Source: Saprospira sp. CCB-QB6
Lineage (GTDB): Bacteria > Bacteroidota > Bacteroidia > Chitinophagales > Saprospiraceae
Direction of reading: 5' to 3'
DNA: 64,000 nt
Assembly: GCF_028464065.1 (NCBI RefSeq)
Contig: NZ_CP116808.1
Location: 496,001 to 560,000 of the forward strand
The position numbers and the translations under genes were made by a program. Numbering within the stretch: position 1 is the stretch's first letter; each line of letters begins with the position of its first letter. Of the stretch, positions 58,859 to 64,000 are shown piece by piece. The notes below the pieces were generated by a model. The model was not told where the DNA came from, made no database searches, and saw nothing but the letters and a program-made list of their open reading frames with translations.

Positions 58859-61207
58859 TTAAAAATCTAACTCCATCGCAAGAACAGGCAACAACCCACT
58901 TTGATAGGCATTGTAAATTCGATCTTCCAAATGATGATAAAAAGGCTGATACAAATTATTGACATTATTAGTCAAGTTTTGCACATCCAAAGAAAGGGTC
59001 AGAGAAGATTTTTTATAATTTTTTCGATACGCCAAACGCAAATCTACCCGATAATAAACAGGTACATCTTCATCTGATTGCCCTAAGGTATAACCTTGAC
59101 TTTCATCGAAAACCATTCGGTTTTGGGCCAAGGAAGCCGCCGTATCGGCAGGCATATAACGATAACCGCCATTGCTCAACAAACGAGCACTACACAATAA
59201 TCGTCCGCCTTTTGGCAAAGTCCACTCATAACCCGTGGTAAAATTAGCTACATAATTATTATCGTAGCGACTGCGATACCAATTATCATCAATCGCTCTA
59301 TAATTAGATCTAAAAAGCGAAAGCGAACTCATCAAGAAAAAGCCTCTGCGAAATACTTTCTCAATGCTCAGGTCAATACCATAATTTCGGTTTGCGCCCA
59401 AAGAAGTAAGCGGAACGCGGCCAAAACTCTTTCTTTGATTGTATAACCAAAATGTACTTCCCGTCTCACTACCAATTGGTTGGTTACTCCCATACTGATA
59501 CCATGCTTCCACCAAAGTAGATAAATCATAACGCAATGCTTGGCGCCAACTTAAAATAAGATGCTGCGAATGCGCAATCTTTAAAGTTTCGTTGGGGTTA
59601 ATTTTGCTTTGTGTTTCATAAGTGCCCAAAGGCAACAATTGACCATAAACACCATAAGAAAGGGCCAATTTTGTTTTTTTGCTTGGTCGATACATCAAAG
59701 CTGTTCGGGGTTCAATACAATAAGTATTATTATAACCTTGAAAGAGCAAGGCCCCACCGCCCAAAATTTGCCAGCGCTTAGAGAGATTCCATTGAATTTG
59801 CGCATAAGCTCTGGCCCAATAATTAAACTTCAAGCCAGTTTGTAAAAAAGTATCTAGTCGCTCGGTATCGTAATTATAATAATCGTGATGCAAATCGTAT
59901 AGCTGCCCATAAACACTCAATCCCGTTTTCAAACGAAACTTTTGATCTAGTTTTTTGCTATACACGCCTGAAATGCTGTATTGTTGGACCAAAAGGCTAT
60001 TCGACTCAATCCGAACAGAATCCATGGGCGCGTTATTCACATTATAAATAGTTCCATTTACAGAAGCACCCAAAGTTGCTTGAAAATATGCCCCACGGCC
60101 CAAGACTTCACTATATTTCAGGCCCAAAGTTCCATTTGCAGTACGGCTATCAATACTATTATGATCCAAGCGATTGATCCAATTAGTCGTATCTTCCTTA
60201 ATCAGCCACTGCTCAGAGCCCAAACCGCCAAGACCAAAAAAGCGAACTTCTTTTCGACGATCTTTTGATTCCCAATTTAAATTAAAAGATAAATCCTGAA
60301 AAGTATTGGCCACATTAGAACGGACCACATGAAGACCAAATTGAGAAAGCAATCCTAAGGTAGAATAACGATAGTTCACCAAAAAACTACTTTGTCCTCT
60401 CTGAATGGGACCCTCTGCACTAAAATCAATACCAATTACTCCAAATCGAAAACTATAAGCTTGATGATTTGGATTCCCCTTTCTAAAGTGCATATCCAAA
60501 ATAGCAGATTGGGTATTGCCATATTCTGCAGCAAAGCCCCCTGCAGAAAAATCTGATTTATCTAAAAGCGCAATACTCAAAGCCGATACACCTCCATTTC
60601 TACTCATGGGCGCCGCAAAATGGCCCATTCCTAAGAGTTCTACCCCTTCTAAGAAAAAAGTTTGGGTAGCCGTAGGGTTTCCCCGAATAATCATATCTGC
60701 ATTATTATCCCAATAAGATTGGACCGCAGGAAAACTGAGTGCCATTCGACTTGGATCGTTGATTGCGCCAGGATAGCGCTGTGTTTCTTCTACATTAAAG
60801 GAGCGAGAAGAAACTACAGAAGAGCTATTTAATGGCCGGTTTTCTCTAAAATCATCTCCCCATTTCAAATCCTTTTCGGCCTCCATACTCGCTTCAACAT
60901 AAGCAGGCCGAGACGAGCGCAAAACAATATTGTCCGTATAAAAAGTACGGTAGCCTGCTTTTTGTGCTTTGAGCGTTTGCCGACCTAGTGGCACACGGTC
61001 CAAACGAAAATAGCCATCAGCATCAGAACTTGTAGAAATAATAGGGTAGCTATCTTCTACAAAAACGATGACCCCGCCCAAAGGCTCTAGGGTTTCTGCA
61101 TCTATTAAGAGCCCTTCAATCAATTGACTGCCATTGCTTGCTTTCCGCTGCCCCCAAGCAACAGTCAATACACTCAAGAGCAATAAACTCAGGTAATACT
61201 TTTTCAT
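58859..61207 (-). CDS. TonB-dependent outer-membrane receptor with carboxypeptidase-like N-domain
   Basis: A 782-residue outer-membrane protein. Signal peptide about 1-19; carboxypeptidase-regulatory-like domain about 25-110 (LIEGLLIDAETLEPLGGVIV, SDADGYFRLDRVPLG); plug domain about 130-260 (MIIRGNPTATQTFFLEGVEL, AEYGNTQSAILDMHF); then a barrel of about 22 strands. It differs from SusC in lacking a SusD neighbour, and is probably an FoxA/CirA-like or general substrate receptor. The ligand is unknown. It is monocistronic. A TATTTTTG box on the minus strand at 61275-61282 may be its -7 element. Confidence 0.9.
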   Translation of the reverse strand: MKKYYLSLLLLSVLTVAWGQRKASNGSQLIEGLLIDAETLEPLGGVIVFVEDSYPIISTSSDADGYFRLDRVPLGRQTLKAQKAGYRTFYTDNIVLRSSRPAYVEASMEAEKDLKWGDDFRENRPLNSSSVVSSRSFNVEETQRYPGAINDPSRMALSFPAVQSYWDNNADMIIRGNPTATQTFFLEGVELLGMGHFAAPMSRNGGVSALSIALLDKSDFSAGGFAAEYGNTQSAILDMHFRKGNPNHQAYSFRFGVIGIDFSAEGPIQRGQSSFLVNYRYSTLGLLSQFGLHVVRSNVANTFQDLSFNLNWESKDRRKEVRFFGLGGLGSEQWLIKEDTTNWINRLDHNSIDSRTANGTLGLKYSEVLGRGAYFQATLGASVNGTIYNVNNAPMDSVRIESNSLLVQQYSISGVYSKKLDQKFRLKTGLSVYGQLYDLHHDYYNYDTERLDTFLQTGLKFNYWARAYAQIQWNLSKRWQILGGGALLFQGYNNTYCIEPRTALMYRPSKKTKLALSYGVYGQLLPLGTYETQSKINPNETLKIAHSQHLILSWRQALRYDLSTLVEAWYQYGSNQPIGSETGSTFWLYNQRKSFGRVPLTSLGANRNYGIDLSIEKVFRRGFFLMSSLSLFRSNYRAIDDNWYRSRYDNNYVANFTTGYEWTLPKGGRLLCSARLLSNGGYRYMPADTAASLAQNRMVFDESQGYTLGQSDEDVPVYYRVDLRLAYRKNYKKSSLTLSLDVQNLTNNVNNLYQPFYHHLEDRIYNAYQSGLLPVLAMELDF

Positions 61208-61600
61208 AATTCAGTGTTCTCTAGGAGGTAATTGGCGAGTAATATCATTTTGTTGGGAATTTACTGGTTTATGACAAAAATACCGTCGTATAGGAACAGC
61301 TATATTTAACTTTTTTTAAGATTTTTTCTTGGGTCAACTACCTTCTTCTATCATATTTTGTTTCCCCCTTTATAAGTCCTTCAAAAGAAAATATCTTTTG
61401 GTCTTATACCTATGTCCTTATTTTTATTATGCTGGCCAAGAAACCTTTAAACTTTCTAGCGCCACTCCTCTGCTCATGAAGCAGAAAGTTATAGGGTATC
61501 TGCCCTTATTCATGGCTAAAATTCCCCTAAAGCATTAGGTATTACTATTAAATATTAAGCTCTAAATCAAACAAAAAATCAGAAGCGAAGCCGCTCCCCA
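61208..61600. other. Intergenic region upstream of the receptor
   Basis: About 390 bp holding the possible -7 box for the receptor and otherwise no hairpin, repeat or convincing ORF. A 69-codon frame at 61329 starts without signal or coding bias. Confidence 0.5.
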
Positions 61601-61742
61601 GGCCCAGCGCTGCGCAGCCGTGGCCGCAGGCCAGACCAAGTTTTTTGAGCAAAGCGAAAAAAATGCAGGGCCGAGCAGAGCGCGAGCGGCGAAGCATAGC
61701 GGCGGCCAATCTAGGCCAAAGGCCTAGCTGGCCGCGGGCCCC
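61601..61742 (+). repeat. GC-rich modular intergenic element, copy 22 (forward)
   Basis: GGCCCAGCGCTGCGCAGCCG, GGCCGCAGGCC, CAGACC, an AGTTTTTTGAGC-type hairpin, GGGCCGAGCAGAGCGCGAG, AGCATAGCGGCGGCC and a GGCCTAGCTGGCC palindrome ending GGGCCCCAAAA. It lies between the receptor and a minus-strand operon and faces its terminator. Confidence 0.82.
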
Positions 61743-61768
61743 AAAAACCTAAAAAATCATTGAACAAA

Positions 61769-61801
61769 AAAAGAGAGCAAACAAACTGTCTGCTCTCTTT
61801 T
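61769..61801 (-). terminator. Terminator of the three-gene minus operon
   Basis: AAGAGAGCA pairs with TGCTCTCTT; on the minus strand it ends in T7. Confidence 0.82.
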
Positions 61802-61804
61802 CAT

Positions 61805-62590
61805 TTATCGCTTAACGAGTAAGCCTTGTTTAAAGCTTAGGAAGAGGTGGCGCATTTCTCGGAGTTCGGCCCCAATGCCTAAGATTTTCCATTCATTTTG
61901 GTAGACCAATAAAAGTAAGAGCTCGCGATTATAGCGGGCGGCTTGTGGGTGTGTGCAACTGATGGGGAGCAAAAGGGCTTTTTCTTCCTTAAATTCGGTG
62001 GCATAGTCAGGCCAAGCCTGAATTTCCCAGCGGTAGAGGGCTCTCAATCGGCAAAACTCTTCTACGGCTAGGCCGCCGGTACCGGCTAAATTGTGATTAA
62101 AAGCTTTGGAACTAGAGCGGGCGGCCAGGCCTTCCATATCTTCAGCTTGCAAAAGTTGCTCAAAATCTGTCAAAAAACCTTGAACTTCTTCTTCGGCGGC
62201 GGCTAAATGTACTGGTTTTTCTTCGGTTGTAGATTGTTGGCTTTCCCAAATAGCTTGTAGGGCTTCGGCAGCAGCACTTTCGGCAGCAGCCCAAATTTTT
62301 AGGCCTGCCGTTTCTTCTACCAAAAGCAGCCAGAGGCTATCGTTATAGCTTTCTTTTTGGCCCAAATAAAACTCTACTTCTAACAGAAGGTGTTGCTCAT
62401 CTAAGCGTTCTTCTTGGCCTAGGCGAATGGCATCGCCTAATTCTAGGCAAGTTTGAAAAAAGTCGGATGCTGACAAAAATGGGGCATCTTCAAGGGCGAC
62501 ATTGGCCCAGAGTTGTTGAAATAGGGCCAAATTTTGGCACTGCAAACAGAGCTGAAACTGCTCTAACCAAGCAGAGGAAGAAGTAGACAT
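61805..62590 (-). CDS. Acidic helical protein of unknown function
   Basis: A 261-residue acidic, Leu- and Glu-rich protein without signal peptide or membrane helix. I start at 62590; the frame extends to 62674 but that part overlaps the upstream gene. Amphipathic helices dominate (LEQFQLCLQCQNLALFQQLW, AAAEALQAIWESQQS), and a short segment near 250 (WKILGIGAELREMRHLF) may be a beta hairpin. It lies 26 nt after the Cys-rich lipoprotein gene, so it is probably in that operon. No family recognised. Confidence 0.66.
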   Translation of the reverse strand: MSTSSSAWLEQFQLCLQCQNLALFQQLWANVALEDAPFLSASDFFQTCLELGDAIRLGQEERLDEQHLLLEVEFYLGQKESYNDSLWLLLVEETAGLKIWAAAESAAAEALQAIWESQQSTTEEKPVHLAAAEEEVQGFLTDFEQLLQAEDMEGLAARSSSKAFNHNLAGTGGLAVEEFCRLRALYRWEIQAWPDYATEFKEEKALLLPISCTHPQAARYNRELLLLLVYQNEWKILGIGAELREMRHLFLSFKQGLLVKR

Positions 62591-62616
62591 ATCGGCTGTT
62601 TTTTTGTTGAACTCAT

Positions 62617-62985
62617 TTAACGGGAAGGAACAGTATGCTGCATGCGCTCTTGTAAACGAAGCAGTTCGGGGCATTGCTCGGCTTGCTGTTGTTCAAACTG
62701 TCGAATCAGCAGCTCTCTATTTTGGCGATTGAGTTTTTGTTCTAACTCTTGCAAAAGTTGCTCACCTCCTAAGCAGGCGATATTTTCGGCTACTTTAAGT
62801 TGCATACTATCTAAGAGTTGCAATTTTTGCCCAGGACTATTTTGCTGTTCCAAACTATCATAGAGAGGGAGAAGAACGCGGTTGCAATCGCACCAATCTT
62901 TGGCCAAATGCCTAGCCAATTCATCTGGAGAGGGTTGACAGGCCGTCAAAAATAGGGCAAAAATGGAGAAAAAAAGAAGACGCAT
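62617..62985 (-). CDS. Small Cys-motif lipoprotein
   Basis: A 122-residue lipoprotein (lipobox LTAC, Cys16). The mature part has a CDC motif early (KDWCDCNRVLLP), a later single Cys in IACLGG and CPELLRLQERM near the end. The same order of cysteines appears in the gene upstream, suggesting a shared domain. It may bind metal or make disulfides; no known family. It sits 4 nt after the upstream gene. Confidence 0.72.
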   Translation of the reverse strand: MRLLFFSIFALFLTACQPSPDELARHLAKDWCDCNRVLLPLYDSLEQQNSPGQKLQLLDSMQLKVAENIACLGGEQLLQELEQKLNRQNRELLIRQFEQQQAEQCPELLRLQERMQHTVPSR

Positions 62986-62989
62986 AAAT

Positions 62990-63331
62990 TTAGCGGAGTT
63001 TGGTCAGTAATTGGGCCAAATCGGGGCAACTAGCAGAGATAGCTTCTTCTAAGGCGCCTTCGAATTGGGCACGATCTCGAGCAGGCAATTCTCGCAAGCT
63101 CGTCTGCATTCCATTAAAATCGGCGCATTGATGAAAAGTTTTAAAGGCCGTTAGGTATTCGCCTTGAGCAGCTGTTTTGGGGGCTGCTCGAAAAGCAGCT
63201 TCTTTAGCAATCAATTCAGAAGTTTGGGCACAATCGCAAATTTTTTGTGCCGCTACTGCGGGTTCTGGCAGCTCTTGAGCGGGACTAAACTGGCTCAAGA
63301 TAAGTAGCCACTGAAATAAGGTAGATAGCAT
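62990..63331 (-). CDS. Small exported Cys-motif protein, relative of the next gene
   Basis: A 113-residue protein with a signal peptide (residues 1-19) and the motif pattern CDC (KICDCAQTSEL), Cys (FHQCADFNG) and CPDL (ASCPDLAQLL). Layout and spacing resemble the lipoprotein downstream, so the two look like diverged duplicates. First gene of the three-gene minus-strand run. Confidence 0.72.
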   Translation of the reverse strand: MLSTLFQWLLILSQFSPAQELPEPAVAAQKICDCAQTSELIAKEAAFRAAPKTAAQGEYLTAFKTFHQCADFNGMQTSLRELPARDRAQFEGALEEAISASCPDLAQLLTKLR

Positions 63332-63556
63332 ATAATATAATTTAGGAATAGCCGACTTTCAGTTCGCCTATTGTTTAGAATGACAAAAATAATAAATCTA
63401 TAGCATTTGGTCGAAGAGATCCCTTAACTCATAGAAAACTCCTAAAATTATTTCCTTTGGTTAGTGACCAAGGTAAAATAAAGTGCTCTCCATAATGGAG
63501 GCGCTTAGCAAAAAATTAAATCCTATTCTTAAACTTTAGAATCAGTTTTTTGTCTT

Positions 63557-63564
63557 TAAGTTTG
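63557..63564 (+). promoter_or_regulatory. Putative -7 box before the globin-coupled sensor
   Basis: TAAGTTTG fits TAnnTTTG and lies 37 bp before the ATG at 63602. A TTG at the right distance upstream is not seen, so this is a half-match. Confidence 0.4.
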
Positions 63565-63601
63565 CGTCACAAAAACAAATTTTACGTAAAAAAACAACTA
63601 T

Positions 63602-64000
63602 ATGCAGACTTTCACGGCCGAGGCCTATAAGCTCCATTTCTATATCAGTGAGGAGACTTTAGGGCAGATTCGTTCTGTTAGTCCCCAAATTCTTACCCAA
63701 CTCCCCCAACTTGTTGACGATTTTTATGAACGCATGCTCAGCTACCCTAAATTTTCGGCCTATGCCGAATCAGAAGCACAGGTTCAGCATCTCAAGAACT
63801 TACATCTTCGCTACTGGCAAAGCTTTTGGGCTGCCAAAGTAGATGAGAACTACATTCAGAGTCGCAAGCGCATTGGCGAAGTACATGCTCGAGTAGGTTT
63901 ACCTATGGACCTTTACTATGATGGCATCGTTCTCTTTTCGAAGTTATTCAAAACTTTTTTTCAGCAAGAAAAGATAGCCAGTTTCGATTTATGGACGGCC
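63602..64000 (+). CDS. Globin-coupled sensor (protoglobin domain), N-terminal part
   Basis: The frame starts at the ATG at 63602 and is open to the window end (133 codons). LHFYISEETLGQIRSVSPQI, LPQLVDDFYERMLSYPKFSA and RKRIGEVHARVGLPMDLYYD match the heme-binding globin domain of globin-coupled sensors; the His in IGEVHARVGL is the likely heme-iron ligand. Such proteins sense O2 and pass the signal to a fused output (chemotaxis, cyclase, kinase or STAS), which lies beyond the edge. The start agrees with known family starts. Confidence 0.82.
   Translation, partial: MQTFTAEAYKLHFYISEETLGQIRSVSPQILTQLPQLVDDFYERMLSYPKFSAYAESEAQVQHLKNLHLRYWQSFWAAKVDENYIQSRKRIGEVHARVGLPMDLYYDGIVLFSKLFKTFFQQEKIASFDLWTA

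Noticed and set aside
61329-61538. A 69-codon plus-strand frame upstream of the receptor gene
   Set aside because: No start context, coding pattern or recognisable domain; judged chance frame.
1268-61742. GC-rich elements as IS or MITE with terminal inverted repeats
   Set aside because: The two ends of a copy are not inverted repeats of one another, I see no target-site duplications, and no transposase is present. A link to an enzyme elsewhere stays possible.
1-64000. tRNA and rRNA genes
   Set aside because: I looked for cloverleaf-type arms and rRNA blocks in the gaps and found none.

Overview
The window looks like chromosomal DNA of a gliding, T9SS-bearing member of the Bacteroidota, most likely of the Saprospira lineage. 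The phylum evidence is direct: two secreted proteins with C-terminal type A T9SS sorting domains, an SprB-type repeat, a PorE-like OmpA lipoprotein, a DUF5686 outer-membrane protein, a SusC-like TonB-dependent receptor, the bacillithiol enzyme BshC, and a TTG-N17-TAnnTTTG promoter of the Bacteroidota sigma factor in front of map. The genus is inference from overall character. I saw no rRNA, tRNA, transposase, phage structural gene or CRISPR array.

Layout. 0-4.6 kb: gene fragment, LolA-like carrier, BshC, two thioredoxin-fold lipoproteins. 4.6-5.8 kb: a duplicated segment carrying a small WYL-like gene. 5.8-11 kb: DUF5686 protein, unknown exported protein, kynureninase. 11-20 kb: 999-residue multidomain adhesin, coiled-coil exported protein, FAD oxidoreductase, barstar-like protein, PiT-like transporter, peptidoglycan-binding-domain protein. 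20-31 kb: helical protein, ferrochelatase, a paralogous lipoprotein/TPR pair, SulP permease, FISUMP lipoprotein, a decayed inverted copy of the 5-kb segment, a beta-barrel protein. 31-37 kb: gyrA, lpxK, a T9SS cargo protein. 37-45 kb: barrel protein, DUF697/SHOCT protein, DUF58 protein, PorE-like lipoprotein plus TPM protein, DoxX and a Crp/Fnr regulator. 45-51 kb: map, aminotransferase, pckA, and a minus-strand run of mce, TauE/SafE, holin-like and membrane genes. 51-55.8 kb: DUF4369-type thioredoxin protein, then a two-gene orphan cassette between 29-nt direct repeats and a hairpin-rich tract. 55.8-64 kb: SH3-ribF-glycosyltransferase operon, TonB-dependent receptor, three-gene operon with two Cys-motif proteins, and the start of a globin-coupled sensor.

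The most unusual content is between the genes. Twenty-two copies of a GC-rich, 110-200 nt modular element occupy gaps about every 3 kb. Their conserved blocks alternate with hairpins whose stems change sequence but keep pairing, and one defined end nearly always sits by a CDS boundary next to an A/T run. A second class, small hairpins with a TTnAAA (or TTTnAA) core, clusters at 55 kb and occurs inside or beside some large elements. Two arrays with a 21-bp period, the inverted duplication with deletions, and the direct-repeat-bounded cassette suggest intergenic DNA that is repeatedly copied, inverted and recombined while structure is kept. No mobilising enzyme is visible here, so whatever made these elements must be encoded elsewhere.
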